64,000 nt of DNA from Prillingera fragicola (GCA_002335605.1 BEDY01000003.1:1178001-1242000), one strand, 5' to 3'; counted from the stretch's first letter, positions 1 through 12,801 are shown. Numbers and translations: made by a program. The notes: generated from the letters alone by a model not told the origin.

Positions 1-1
1 C

Positions 2-503
2 GAGGCCCGCCTCTTTGCGTCCGAGCGGTCCATCGAGGAGGCACGCCAGCTCTCCACCATTGTTCTGCGTCTCGAAGCGCTTTGTGCTCTCCAGAACAGT
101 GGACCGGGCGACCGCACAGGCGTGTCGTCTCCAACAATCCCTGCCACAGACCTGGTCAGTCTGGCAACAGCTCGCAAGAGTATCTCGGGGCTGCCTGGCC
201 CACCCAGCAACCGCCTGCAGCCCCCGAACCCCCATCTCGGGCCGCAAATCCGAGACAGCATGACCGAAGACGAGCTTGTGGAAGTGGTTGCAAGCATGAC
301 CACCCGCATCGAAAACTGTCTTTCCACATTGGTGAGTATCGGGTGCAATGAACGGGGTCCAGAGTCTCACACCACTACAGTACCTCAAGCAACTTGGAAG
401 TTTCACAACCGTCCTGGCGGCGCTCGAGCAAGCAACACGTATCGACCCGTCTTTGGTCATTCACGCGTTGAGCCTCATGAGCGGTGCCATGGCTCAGCAA
501 TGA
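2..503 (+). CDS. C-terminal part of an unidentified protein (5' end outside the window)
   Basis: The open frame enters from the left edge, so the start is missing. Exons are 2..331 and 381..503, separated by a 49-nt GTGAGT...CAG intron; the stop TGA is at 501-503. The visible 150 or so residues begin with a charged helical stretch (ASERSIEEARQL), pass through a Ser/Pro-rich linker and end in an apparently helical segment rich in Leu and Ala (KQLGSFTTVLAALEQ). I do not recognise the family and assign no function. That the frame is coding is supported by the clean intron, which joins two open segments in phase. Confidence is limited by the missing N-terminus. Confidence 0.6.
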
Positions 504-1279
504 GCCTGTCCCCGCATCCCCCCATCTCACGTTTAACTTTGTATTCTCATCACCACTGCTGCCGCATTTGCCAACTTATTTGTTACCGAGGAATCTACGA
601 CGACGATTTGTTGCTGCTCTCAAACTATATACTCCAGGAAGGTAGAATCTAAAAGAAATGTCATCACCATGGAGAAATTATCCTACACTTGAAGCATCAA
701 ACTCGCAAAGATCGCAAAGATGTGGTGGTGCATGTGGTTCAGGCGGTCTATGATATATTGTTGTCTTGTGGGGTGTGCTCGATTGTCGTGTTTCAGGAAC
801 CGGCCAAGCGCCCAAACCGCCGTGGACACAAATACAGTGGTATCATGCCGTCACCCCTTTTGGCAGCCCGGGACTGTTAGCACCTCTTCATCCCTCAGTC
901 TTGTACTTGCACAGCTATTCTTGCGACCACACTGTCGTCTCTGTATCAGGAGCACACGCCCTCGCCCCCTACTCCTCCACGTCGCACCGGACCGCTCGGC
1001 AACCAGTGGCAACCAGCAACGTCAGCAAGTGTCTGTGCAGCAAGGTACCGACGAACTGCCCTCCGTTGCACCCAGCTACTGCCATTCCCCCGACACCTTG
1101 TACATCTTGAGCAATACACACAGGGTCGCACACCACCCAGCCCGCGGGCACATATCACTGCAAGCCCAACTCTGTGAAAAGACGCGGTTCAGTTGGTCGC
1201 GGACTTGCTCTGCACTCGCCGTCCTCTAACGACCTTCCCCTGTTACGATCCCGCGTGCGTTTCGCCGCTCATCTTGGGG
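504..1279. other. Intergenic, upstream of the ankyrin/DIL gene
   Basis: No gene is supported here. Several overlapping open frames exist on both strands, but they lack introns, recognisable motifs and consistent codon use. The 3' part (about 1180-1279) would be the leader of the gene starting at 1280. Confidence 0.5.
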
Positions 1280-4200
1280 ATGCCGACGGCACCGGCGCCA
1301 GCTCCGCTTCACCTGTCGGCTGGGGAGCCGGCCGCGTCCACCTCACGGCTACAGCTGTAAGTGCAACGTCGACACGGCAGCCACGGTAGACTGCTGACGT
1401 GACCACAAAGGAGCAGCCCAGATGTGCCGCCGCCTGCGACCCCGGCGTTCTTGCATCACCCGACACCGGCGTCAATCGCGGCTATCCTCAATGAAGAAGA
1501 GGCCGAGTCTTTGCGGTCGGGCCAGAGCAACGATGTGCGGACGTCGACGATCTTGCGGAACGCGCTGCGATGGGCGGTGAGACATGCCGATGTGGAGCTT
1601 GTTGGTTGGCTTGCTGCGTTGGACGGACGATTGGTGAGTAGGCAGCCCTGTTTTAGCAATAGTGCGTGACTGACTCCATTATAGGGTGCCATTCTTGACG
1701 GTGAAGTGGCCACCATGGACGATGAAGAGGGGTGGGGTGTCGTTGGCATGGCCATTCAGAGCTCTTGCGGTCGTTCCGGTGCCGAGGAGGCAGTTAGGCT
1801 TCTTGTGGGTCGCTGGGGTGTGAGCGCTGGACCTCGCGATGGCCGCGACAAGGCTGGTTGGACGCCTTTGCACCTCGCAGCTATCCTCTCGTCACCTCAG
1901 ACCGTATCTGTCTTACTCAACCGCGGAGCGTCAATCAACGCCGTCACGGACAGTGGGCTTAGCGCCTTTGACCTGATCACCGATATGGAAGGTCGCGAGA
2001 GTTTGTCCATGCTTCTGGATCCAATGAACCACAGCGCACCACCAACTCCAGCGCCAGGCAGCTTTGCGTTGCAGCAGGTCCAACCGGCCAACAACTTGGA
2101 CCCGGACAGGCGACGTCGGCTGGAGAGAAGGCGGGCTCGTGTCGCAACCCGCGGCAGTCGCGAAGAGGCGCGAACCAACAAGATTCGTATCGAGGCAGAG
2201 AGGGAACGTTGGGTGCGCGAGCGCGCCAAGGAGATTGGTGTGGATGCCACCGTACTCTTCCCTCCCTTGGAAGAGCAGAAACCGCGCGGCCAAAGAGGCG
2301 CGCTGGACGACGACGACGACGACGATAATGATCATGATGACGAACTTGACCGAATTGAGGATGACCTTTATGACCTGTATGAGGTAAGCTACTGAGGCGG
2401 AGTCCCACTGATCCGTCCAGAACGAAGACATGAGTGAGACCAGCGTGTACGAAGAGTGCCTTTCATTCTCCATCAACCACCTTCCCGCCATCTTTGAGAT
2501 TTTTATCACCGACTATACGCCAGTGTGCAAGCCGCGTGCCAAGCGCTCACTACCTGCCAACGCCATTTTCCTTTATGCCCGGTTTGCCCATTATCGTTGC
2601 GATGAGACGTGGCTCGAGGACCTGCTCGAGGGTGCTGTCGAGCGTATCGAGAATGGTGTCTACGGCAACGGCGAGGACTTGGCGCATATGGCTTTCTGGG
2701 AGTACAACCTCACCCTCCTGCTTTACCTCATTCGCTCTGACAAGAGCCTCTTTGCGACTTGTGAGGAGCTCAGCTTGATCTCCATGATGGAGGAGTTGAT
2801 CAACGCCATTCACGGTGAGTTATCTGTATCCGAATGTAACTGACGAAAGTGTTCATTATCCGTATCGCGGAGCGCAGAATCGACGAAATTCTGGACGCGG
2901 CCATGCTCGACTTCGAGTCAATAGAGGACTTGTTTCCAGACGTCCGGTTCGAGGACCAGTGGAACCTGTTCCGTTCCTTTGGCAAGAAGAAACCCCGCGA
3001 TACTCCTTTAGCTGCCGCCATGTTCAGCTCGCCGAACAGCACACCTGGTCGGGAAGTGGAATCGCCACACAAACGTTCACTTTCCCGCCAGAGTGGGAAA
3101 TCGCTGGGTCGCCCGTCATCTATCCACGATCTCAAGGGCGCCGCCGCTGCCGCCAAGGCAGAGGCCAAGGAAGTTTTTGCAACAGGCATTGAAAAGGCCC
3201 AGGCTGTGTTTGGCGACAAACCTAGCCCGCGCAGGGTGGCCGACATTCTCACGAACGTTCTCCTCATCTTACAGCTGTATGAGGTGAACCCCGCGTTCAT
3301 TGTGCAGGTTTTCTCGCAGGTCTTCTTCTGGATCGCGAGTGAGCTCTTCAACCGCGTTATCACTCGCAAGAAGTATCTTTGCCGAACCAAGGCTGTCCAA
3401 ATTCGCATGAATGTTACGGCTCTTGAGGACTGGACGCGTTCAAACGGCCTTCCGCCCAATATCGCAAGCAAGCACTTCCAACCCATCATGCAGCTAATAG
3501 AGTGGCTGCAGTGCTCATCATCGATTCGCCAGTTCGACGCCCTGATCGAGACGTTGCAGCGCTTTCACAGCTTGAATCCCTTGCAAATGCGCCGCGCCGT
3601 CCGCGACTACCGCTACGAGGTCGACGAAGAACGCATGGCTGACGACTGCAACCAGTACCTAGCCCAGCTCCAGCGGGATTGGGAGCGTCGCAGGGTGCGA
3701 ATAGCCGCCGAGCGCGGCCAGCCCGATGGAACCCAGGACTGGATGCCGATCGAGGCGCTGTTTGATGGCTCGGTTGCACTTGTTCAGTGGGTGCCTCAGA
3801 CTGCGCCAGAGTCGCTGGGCGAGCTCCTTGACAGCCGTTTTATGCTGCCCTTCCTGGTCCCATCCGACACAGAGTACTTGCGCGCGACGCCGCCACCGGA
3901 TGCAGCTTTCCGCAACCTCATGATGGACGCTCCTCTTCTTCCAGACGGTTCTATCAAGAGTCGCCCGTTGTCGAGCGCAAGCAACTCGTCATCCAAGCCC
4001 TTGGGCTGGGTCACACCTGGCGACCGTGTCGTGCGCGAACTGCCCGAAGGCTTTTTTGCATGGCTGAAGAAGCGCCAGTCCGAGGTCATCTCTGACCCCC
4101 TTCGCAGGCCCGAGAATGAGCGCCAAGGTTCCCATGAGCGTAAGACCTCTACAGACAGTGTCGTCTCAACTCGCCCCTTGCTGGAGGCCATAAAGACGGC

Positions 4201-4660
4201 AGGCGAAAAGGTGCTTCCGGCTTTAGTGGAAGACAAGGAGGTCACCCCTCTTGCCACCGACCGCAAGCCACTGCCACCTCTTCAAGGCAGCCCCGACCCG
4301 AAGCGCATTTCGGCAGAGCTGGCTCACAAGGGATCGCCCACGGATCAGCCTGGAGAGTCGATAGAGCTTTGGCCTCGCAACCCCAATGGCGGCACAAATG
4401 GCCACTACGAGCTTGCTCGCCATCGCCGGGAGCGCCAGGCTTCCATTTCGTCCATTGGCAGTGCGACTGGGACGTCGCCGGAGAACAAGAAGCGGTGGTG
4501 GAGCAGCATTGGACGCAAGAGTTCTGTGGGTAGCGTCAATGGCCCAGAGGAGGTGGCGCTCGCCACCCGTCGGCGCCGTGAGGGCACCGAAGACACGTTG
4601 GTGCCTGAGCGCGGTGATCGTGACAACACGCCGCTTGCAGAGAGCCCGATGCGTGGATGA
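1280..4660 (+). CDS. Ankyrin-repeat and DIL (dilute) domain protein
   Basis: Exons 1280..1356, 1417..1633, 1685..2383, 2421..2814 and 2850..4660 give 1065 residues. An ankyrin repeat is visible at about residues 150-190 (GWTPLHLAAIL, then GASINAVTDSG). A run of Asp codons follows near 302-312. Residues of about 420-735 match the DIL domain known from the globular tail of class V myosins: FWEYNLTLL, LQLYEVNPAFIVQVFSQVFF, and the segment around WTRSNGLP. The remaining 330 residues are Ser/Pro-rich and probably disordered. Fungal proteins combining ankyrin repeats with a lone DIL domain and no motor are known (for example in fission yeast); a role in cargo or membrane binding is inferred from the domain only. 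Two introns are very short (37 and 35 nt). The start is the first in-frame ATG that splices into the frame; an upstream exon cannot be excluded. Confidence 0.8.
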
Positions 4661-5062
4661 CGAGTGTGCTGCGAAGAGGAGCAGCACAAGGAGAGGTAGA
4701 GCACATCGATTGCGCATATCTTGCATGCATTTAGACTTGGACTATGGACCCCATGTACTGACTGTCTGGGGACGTGTTTCGAGCGCTGGGTGGGGTGAAA
4801 ACCAGGGCTGACGGCGCGATCGGTCCCTTCGCCCGGCGCGCCACCAGAGGCTGCGGCGACAGTCATTCGCGTGTGTCCACCAACTCTTTCTCCGTCTTGC
4901 ACTTTACCGCATCCATCTTTCACTTATCCAACAACTTACTGCATAGCATTCGGCAGGTACGCATCAGCACTGTATGGCAAACTGGAGCCAATTACACGCA
5001 TAGCTCGTTCGGAACAAGCTGCTGACACTGCCCAGCGGGCCCAAGCCCAACGTCTCCGCACG
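4661..5062. other. Intergenic between the DIL gene and SET2
   Basis: This is the 3' flank of the upstream gene plus promoter and leader of SET2. A pyrimidine-rich stretch occurs around 4880-4940. The frame used by SET2 stays open upstream to about 4871 but contains no ATG before 5063. No other gene is supported. Confidence 0.5.
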
Positions 5063-8000
5063 ATGTCGCAAGTTAAGGACGAGAAGGACGACGGCGCGGC
5101 CTCGCCTCACGCAGGCCCGTCGCGAGCCTCACGACCGGCAACACCGCCGCTACCTAGCTCCCGCTCGCGTTCGCGTTCACGGTCACGCACTGGCTCGCCC
5201 CGGCCGCCAGGCGCGAATGATAGCAAGCCTGCCGCGACCATCAACCACCTTTTCGATGATTGGGACACGACCGCCCGCCCGCCTTCGCCACCCAAGCGCG
5301 AGCGCAGCGAGACACCTCCGTACTCGTTCTCGCTCACCCACACGCCTGCCGATGTCGGCACGCCGGGGACCGACGGCGAGGCTGGTCCCTCTCGCAAAAA
5401 GAAGGTGCACACGCCGCCGCCGCAGCCTGTCCTCGTGCCCGACTTGCCGCTCGCCTGGAACGAGGCTGGAGAGACGTTTGAGAGCCTTGAAAAGTGTGTT
5501 TACGAGCGTAAGGACTTGGGATTGAGTCGCGAGCAGGATGAGATGATGGTCTGCGACTGTACCTACGACCCCGGTGAGTTTATTGAGCCTGAGGAAGGCC
5601 GAAGGTGTCGCCACCACCCTCCCGTGCCCTCCTTCCCGGTCATTCCCACGCCAGGACTTGAGCTGCATGCAGCCTCTTTAGGCTGTGCTCCTTTGGACAC
5701 GCGCTGATGATCCTCAGATGACCCTTACGCCGACCCCTGTGGACACGACTCGGACTGTATCAACCGCGCCATTTTCATCGAGTGTTTGGCAAAGGAGTGC
5801 AAGGCGGGAAAACAGTGTCGTAACCAGCGGTAAGTATGAGTTCCGAGGCAGAAGAGAGCAGAGAGCCCTCCATCGTCGACGGTGATAAACATGAAGCTTG
5901 CGACATGGCTCGCATCGAAAGTAAAGGGTACCCACGATGCTGACTGAGCCTCAGATTCGCAAGGCGACAATATGCTCCGGTGGATGTCGTACAGACTGAG
6001 AAGAAGGGCTTTGGATTACGAACCAGTCAGAATATACCTGCGTGAGTGCGAGAGTCGGAGGCCAGGCAGTCGTCGCACGAGTTGCTGACCAAGCAGTGGG
6101 AGCCTAATCTACGAGTACATTGGCGAGGTGGTGATAGAGAAGACGTTCCGCAAGCGCATGACCCAGTACGCGGACGAGGGCATCAAACACTTCTACTTCA
6201 TGATGTTGCAAAAGGAGGAGTACATCGACGCGACCAAGAAAGGAGGAATTGGACGCTTTGCGAACCACAGTTGTAATCCCAACTGTGAGGTACAAAAATG
6301 GGTCGTTGGCCGTCGCATGCGTATGGGTATCTTCAGCAAGCGCGACATTCTCAAGGACGAGGAGATTACATTCAACTACAACGTCGACCGGTACGGCCAT
6401 GAGGCCCAAATCTGCTATTGCGGCGAACCAAACTGCGTTGGCTTCATTGGAGGCAAGACGCAAACCGACATTGGCGGCATGGACGACCTCTTCCTGGACG
6501 CCCTCGGCATCACAGCCGAGGTCAAGGCCAAGGGTCTGAAGGGGAACAAGAAGAAGGCAGCGCTCCAGCTTGGCGTCGACTACATGCCTGACCTAAAGCC
6601 CATCACTGAGGATCAGGAGGTCACAAAGGTGGCTGCAGCAATGCGCCAGTCGATGGAGAACCCATTGATGATGGGCAAGCTCTTGGAACGCGTCAAGAAG
6701 ACGGACGAGCCCGCACTCCACCGCCAGCTCATGCGGATGCACGGCTTCAGTCTCATGACCATGGTGTTGACCGACATGTCGAGTGATCACGATATCATTA
6801 CATCAGCTCTCGAGGGCATGAAGCAGTGGAAGTTGACAATGCGCAACAAGATCGAAGACTCAAACATCGAGGAGCCTGTCCGAGCTCTCGCTGAGGGCGA
6901 GGATCAGGAACAGGCAGCTCTAGCCAAGGAGCTGCTCCAGTATTGGTCGACCCTGGAGCTGTCATATAAGATTCCTCGGAAAACCAAGCTTGCTTCGCTC
7001 GACGATGAGGATGCCGAACACACTCGCACCATTGCCGAGCAGGACGAGATGCCGCGCCGCTACGTCCACTTGGATGATCTTGCCAACAGGACCGCGATCA
7101 CTCTGGATCTAGCACCAGTTCGTAGGGCTGGTCCGCCTGTCCGTCATCGACCGCCACCTCCCCGTCCCCCTCCCCCTCCTTCAAGGCAACCCTCAAAAAC
7201 GGCTATAAATGATCGTTCCAAGTTGGACTCTATCATTGCGATGGCTGCGCAGGCTCAGGTCGTCCCTCTACCGCCTCCGGAGACCGCTGCGGATACTCGC
7301 AGAGGTGATGTTGAGGCGTCAGAGCCGCGGAAGCGCCGCAAGACTACTCACCGTGATGTAGGCCCAGAGGAGGAGGCGAGGAAGGAGAAGCGTTTGACCA
7401 AGCTTGTTGGTGAGGTGGTCGTCCGGTCTATGTCCAAGTACAAGGACCAGATGGAGCACGAGACCTTCAAGCGCTACGCCAAGGAGGTGAGTAGCGCTTC
7501 GTTTTGATCTGAATCCAGCTGACTGTCCAGTGCACTGCTATTCTTGTGGATAAGGAGAAGCGGGGAAGCTCCTATCAGTCTCACCGCCACCCATCACTGT
7601 CCGACGATAAGAAGGTCAAGATCAAGGCGTTTACAAAGGAGTACGCGCATAAAGTGCTCAAAAAGCTCAAGGCAAAGGGCAAGCTCATCAAGCCTGCTCG
7701 CCGCGACGCTCCTTCGTCGTCCAGCACCTCAACGCCTAGCCGTCCGGTGCTCACTCCTTCCGCAACTCCAGGGATCAGCGCCTCGACACCGACGGGCAGC
7801 CATGGCACGCCAAACGGCACAGGTGACATCCTGGACGAGATGTTTGGCGTCGATGATGACCACATGGACGACGATGCGGACATGGATGACGACAACGGCA
7901 GCAGCGGTACGCCGTTTGAGTCTAGCCGGCGAGGGAGCCAGGCGACCCCGCGCGACTTTGATCTTCCCAGCTCGAATGGGACGCCGCGCATGCCAGCATC

Positions 8001-8214
8001 GCTGGCGACTCCCGAGTCATCGACACCGCCTGCCGCTCTCGTCAGCAGCCCGCCAGTGCACTTCCAGACCAAGCCAGTCGTGCACGAGCATGTGAGCGGG
8101 CCATTCCTTCCCGCAAGGACAGGTCCGATCCTCGTCGATAGCTTCAAGGGTGTGCGTCTCCCGTTTGCTATGCCGAGCGACTCTGGTGCGAGCTCGCGTC
8201 CGCCAACCGAGTAG
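5063..8214 (+). CDS. SET2: Histone H3 lysine-36 methyltransferase Set2
   Basis: Exons 5063..5573, 5718..5829, 5955..6041, 6097..7486 and 7531..8214 give 927 residues. The order is a Ser/Arg- and Pro-rich N-terminus, an AWS cysteine module (about 164-208, CDCTYDPDD ... CKAGKQCRNQR), the SET domain (about 210-330) with NHSCNPNC, a post-SET zinc motif CYCGEPNC near 342, a Pro-rich linker, and an SRI domain near 664-750 (VVRSMSKYKDQMEHETFKRY). In the family, AWS-SET-postSET methylates H3K36 in the nucleus, and SRI binds the phosphorylated C-terminal repeat of RNA polymerase II, coupling the mark to elongation. A WW domain, found in many Set2 proteins, is not obvious. Four splice junctions interrupt conserved motifs exactly, which makes the model strong. 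The gene ends tail-to-tail with PWP2, 94 bp away. Confidence 0.95.
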
Positions 8215-8308
8215 CATGTGAGCAAGGACTTTTGGTATCTTGTACACAATGGTATGCCCTCTATGCATGCTGTATCTAACCTAGCGCCTGGTGGTATGGT
8301 ATCTAGAT

Positions 8309-11040
8309 CTAATAGGTAATCTCGTCTGGCATGCTCTTTGCTGCCTCGTCCTCTGCCCTTCGGTTCTGCGAGATAATGTACTGGAGCGAGAAGGCATTGT
8401 CGTCGCAAATCTTTGCCACACTCGTCTCAAAGTCCATGAGCGACTTTTGCAGCGCACGCAGGACAGGTGCAAACTCTGCACGACGGTCACGCAACAGCCT
8501 TCCGTGCGAGGTGAGCATGGCGGCGGCCCAGACGAGGTCAAACTCGACATGCGGGCTCGACTCGGCGTGCTCAGCAATGAAGCGCAACAAGCGCGCAGCG
8601 TACACTGGGGGCATTTGGCGGGCGACGAGGCGCACATCTCCGGGAGGGATCGCCTCGTACACGCGTGCGAGGAGGGGAGGCTCGTTGAGGCGCAGAGCCA
8701 TGACGAGCGCGATGAGGTGGTCGCCCGCGGCGAGGGCCTCGAGGGTTGACTCCGGGGTGAGGTCGAGCGAGAGGTCGAGGGGGTCAAAGGTGCTGCCCTC
8801 GTCGAGGGTGTAGATGAGCAGTCCCTCCGTGGAAGCGGCTGCCCACGAGCGGCCGGTAGAGCTGAAGCGGACGCACGATGTGCGAGCCTCACGGCGCACC
8901 TTGCGCTTGCTGAGGTCGCCCTTCTGGGCCCCGGGGAGGGTGTGGTCGAGGCGGTCCTCGAGATCGCTCTCGTCGGCGGCAGCATCGTCAAGTGCGTCCA
9001 GGTTACCGGCCTCGGTGAGCTTGCGGCTGTCGAGCATCTCCTGCGTTCCGTCGAGACTCAAGTTGTCGCTGATCTGCCACTTTTTGACGAGCACGCCGTC
9101 GACGCGGTCGTAAATGACAACATACTTGGACTGTCCACCGGCAAGCACGGCGCGTCCGTCGGCGGTCCATGCAACCGAGTTAAAGTACTTTGACGCAGCG
9201 TTGTTGGCAGCGCTCATGCGGTCTTCGTTCTTGCGTCCGCCCGAGATGTCACGCCTGCCTTCAATGACCGACTTGATCTCACCCTCTGCCGTGTCGATAA
9301 AGGCCAACTGGCCGTCAAGCGTTGCAACACACAGTTCCTTGCCATCCGGCGAGTATGCAAGCGCCGTTGCCTCGGAAGACAAGGTGATGGGCTCGGATTC
9401 GCGCGAACGGCCAAAGACACCCCACAGACGCACGCTGCGGTCCCAAGAGCACGACGCGACGCGGTCGCCGTTGGGCGAGAACGAGAGGCCAGACACGGGA
9501 GCAGTGTGGCCGGAGAGAATGTCGAGGAGCTTGCCTGTGGCGACTGACCAGAGGTAGATCTCAAACTTGTCGAGCGAGCCGGCACAGACAACCTCGCCAG
9601 CGGGGTCAATAGCCAGAGAGCAGAACTGAACAGGCTCTGGAGAGGTGAATGTACGGAAGTTGCGGTAACGAACCATGTCGAAAGCGCGGACCGTGCCGTC
9701 AAGCGATGCAGAGAAAAGCACCTGACCCTGCTTGGCAAACTCGACGGCGGTGATGGACGCCGAGTGTTCCGGGAAGGTGACAAAGCAGAAACCACTGCCA
9801 GCGTTCCACAACTTGACCTTGCCGTCCTCTCCACCAGTTGCAATGTTCTGGCCATCAGGCGAGAACGAGATGGTGTTCATGTCACTGTAGTGGCCCTGCT
9901 GCTTGAGGACGTAGCTTTCACTCTGCCACTCCCAGACGAGCAGCTGGCCGAGCTTGGCGGCGCCGAACGCAAGCCACTCGCCAGAGGGCGATACCGCAAC
10001 CGAAGAGATCTTCTCGTTCGAAATGCTGAGGGTGTGAACAGGGGTAAAGTCAGGCATCTCCCAGAGACCAAACACGCCGCTTGAGAAACCGACAATGAGC
10101 AGTGAGGTGCCGGGGTGGAAGGTGGCACAGGCGACCTTGGTGCTGGCCTGATTGAAGAAGTGACGCTGCGTAATACCCCAACGAGTATAGGCGGCCGTGT
10201 TGTCGGCCACAGTAGCGGCAGATGCCGAGGTGGAAGGGAGGTCGAGAATGTCCATCTCGGTGTCCGAGTCATCCTCGGCGGTCGCCTTCTTGGCGTTCCA
10301 GGTGAACACGGCACCATCACGGGACACGGTGTAGATCGTCTTCTCGTCATCCGAGAACCATGCGCCAAGCACAACATCACGGTGTCCACCGAAACTCTTG
10401 GGCTTGAAGCCCTCGAGGGGCTCGAGGGTGTACAAGCGGGCGGTCATGTCGCGCGAGGTGGTAAGGAAATAGCGGCTTGTCTTGGACCAGGTAATCGAGG
10501 TGACCTCATCCTGGTGCCCAGTGTACTCGCGGTGGAGCACGAACGGCGCAAACTCGCGAGCGAGATGCGAAGGAGTGTTCCACACTTGCATGTGGTTGCC
10601 GTGGGTGATGGCAAAGTGCTTGCCGCTGGGCGCGAAGGCAACGGCGGTCACGGGCTTGTGGAAGTTCATGTGGTGCAAAACAGTGCCCTTGCGGAAGTGA
10701 ACGAGAAGAGCGCGGCCATCTGAACAGTCAGTGTTGAGCATCGGCAGGAATGAACAACTCACCCTGGTCGATGGAGATGAGCACTTGTCCATCGGGCGAG
10801 AGTGCAATGCACGAAATATTCTTGCGGTTCTCAAAAGGCAATGTCCTAGATTTATTGCTTCGAGATGTCAGTAACCCTTTCCTTTGTTACATGCAATGCC
10901 GATACTCACTTGGTAAGGTCGAACACTGACACGCGGTTGCCTACAGGCGAGAGGACGCTGTTTCCGTCCGGAGTGAAGGCGACGTTGCCCTGGCGGTACA
11001 CGGTACCGCACAGGTTTTGGAACTGAAAGTTGGCCTTCAT
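8309..11040 (-). CDS. PWP2: Pwp2/Utp1, UTP-B subunit of the SSU processome
   Basis: Exons on the minus strand are 10910..11040, 10763..10857 and 8309..10719 (introns of 52 and 43 nt), giving 878 residues. The start ATG at 11040 opens with MKANFQFQNLCGTVYRQGN, closely like yeast Pwp2, followed by SPVGNRVSVFDLTNNKS. About a dozen WD40 blades cover residues 10-640 (EDGKVKLWNAGSGFCF, SLDGTVRAFDMVRYRNFRTF), then the Utp12-type C-terminal helical domain (STEGLLIY, LVMALRLNEPPLLARVYEAI). In yeast the protein sits with Utp6, Utp12, Utp13, Utp18 and Utp21 in UTP-B, which binds the 5' external transcribed spacer of pre-rRNA in the nucleolus. Length fits the family (about 900). Utp12, encoded at 13.4-16.5 kb, belongs to the same subcomplex. 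Confidence 0.95.
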
Positions 11041-11633
11041 GGTCCGGGGCCGTAAAGTTCTCGACGACGGCGCAGAGTCGAAAGCTGCGCTGCGATGGAC
11101 GAGGGGCTGGTGAGGTGGTTGGACGAGCAAGTCAAGAGTGACACCTCGGGTCCTGCGAACTTTTGCGAAGTGGCGATGGTTTCCCACGGTCGCAATCTTT
11201 CGAAACCTCCACTTTCACTGTCCAGTACCGTGCCTGGATTGCTATAGAGGATTACAATGGCTCTTGACAGTAGTTTATGAGTGTTTACATGCATAGAAAG
11301 AAGAATCTAAGCAACAGAGGGGTTGAAGATCAAGTAATGCCAAGTACAGCCTTTGCTGGTTGAGTGAAATGAACTGGGAAGAGCATATTGTACGCAGCTA
11401 GCAAGTCTGTGGTGGTGGTGGCCGTGGGTTGACTGGACCGCAGTGTGTTGCGCACACGAGCAATCCGTCTCTCACTCGGCAGTGCCCTCTCTCGTCCTTT
11501 GTTCTCTTTGCTTCTTTGCTTCTTTGCGGTGCCCCCTTTCCCCACATTCCATTCATCCTCTCTCACTCTCATGATTCACACAACATCCATGCTCTTGCAT
11601 TCACATCATCACTCTCAATCATCTACTTTGGCA
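11041..11633. other. Divergent promoter between PWP2 and the 352-aa protein gene
   Basis: No gene is supported. The right half carries a long pyrimidine-rich tract (about 11460-11575, rich in TCTTTGCTTC and CCCTTTCCCC) just before the ATG at 11634, as is common in fungal leaders. I see no TATA box. Confidence 0.5.
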
Positions 11634-12801
11634 ATGCCTCCGCTCCAAATTGTGAGTCCACGGCGAAGCGGCATTCTCTGATCAGTACAGGAATATCCTG
11701 GCTATCGTCGGGCCAGATCTACTCTTTCGGACGATCCAGTCATGGCTCTCGTCAGCGGACCCGTTCAGGTCAAGAAGGAGCCTGGAGTCGGCATTCCAAC
11801 GAAGGTCAAAATCGAGCCGGGTGTCAGTCGACCAACCTCTCGAAGCCCAAGCGTTGCAGCCAGTGGTTCCTCAACTCCCTCTCGCGCACGCAGCTCTGTT
11901 CCAAATCTTACCACACCTATCAAGGACCCCAAGACCCCGACGCGTAACCGCCGAAGCGGCATATCGGCCTCCCGCTCGGCAACTCCACGCCGAGCCTCAT
12001 CCACTGCGTCCACGGCAGCGGAAAGCGAAGGTGTCGCTTCAAATGGCTCAATGACTCCTGAGCCCGGTATTCGCCCTGCTGTTCGCCCTGCACGCCCCAG
12101 TTCCTCGCCACAGGCTACCAAGGCGCAAGCCACAGCATCCCGGGCGACCGCTCTGCCTCCCAACCTCAAGGAGCTCCTCATGGAGGCTATGCGCAAGTTT
12201 CTTCGTTTCGCCAAAGAGAGTGGCCCCGACCGCAATGTTACAGCCTTAAATGCAGTCAAGGCTATGGACATTGTGCTCGAGTGTCTCTTCGACGCGTCTC
12301 TCGCGAATGCGGTAGCGAACGACTTGTGTAAGTTGAACACTCTCCTTGTGCTGACCTTAGCCCCGTCCAGTCCCACCAGGGAAGTTCTGAAAACGACACT
12401 TCAGACCTTCCACGGCGTCTGCCGCTCGTGCATGAATTCGGTGCTCATCAAGCTGCCGAAAGAGCACAACCAAGCGTCCAAGTTCGAGAATTGGTGGGGC
12501 GAAGTCAAGGCTGCTATCAGCCTCCTTCCTGGCGGCGCATACCCCCTTTTTGCAGACGCCGAGACTGCTGGTCGCATCGCCCGGTCGGCGAACCGCATGT
12601 GGAATGCCAACGAGCGTCTTGCCAGTGTGCAAAGTGAGTGAACGATTGCTGGTGACGTCCTAACGCCCAGGGGCGATTGGAGCCTCAGAGATTCCAGAGC
12701 CGAAGACGGAGGAGATTTGCAGTCTCACCGAAACCATGTACGACCTGCTGAGGCTGCTCATCCAGGAGACTTGGCCAAAAAGCCCTGTCTCGCTTTCGTG
12801 A
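11634..12801 (+). CDS. Unidentified 352-aa protein with a helical C-terminal half
   Basis: Exons 11634..11651, 11691..12327, 12361..12633 and 12671..12801. The first exon is only 18 nt (MPPLQI) and splices in frame through EYPGYRRARSTLSDD to a second ATG at 11742, so a shorter start is possible. Residues of about 20-150 are Ser/Pro/Thr/Arg-rich and low complexity, with two similar VKKEPG/VKIEPG motifs resembling sumoylation consensus sites (psi-K-x-E). From about 155 the protein is helical (LPPNLKELLMEAMRKFLRFA, ALNAVKAMDIVLECL, KFENWWGEVKAAISLLPG). I do not recognise the family. Intron 2 is only 33 nt; if it were retained the frame would stay open, so both forms are possible. The gene lies between two ribosome-biogenesis genes, which does not establish a function. 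Confidence 0.7.
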
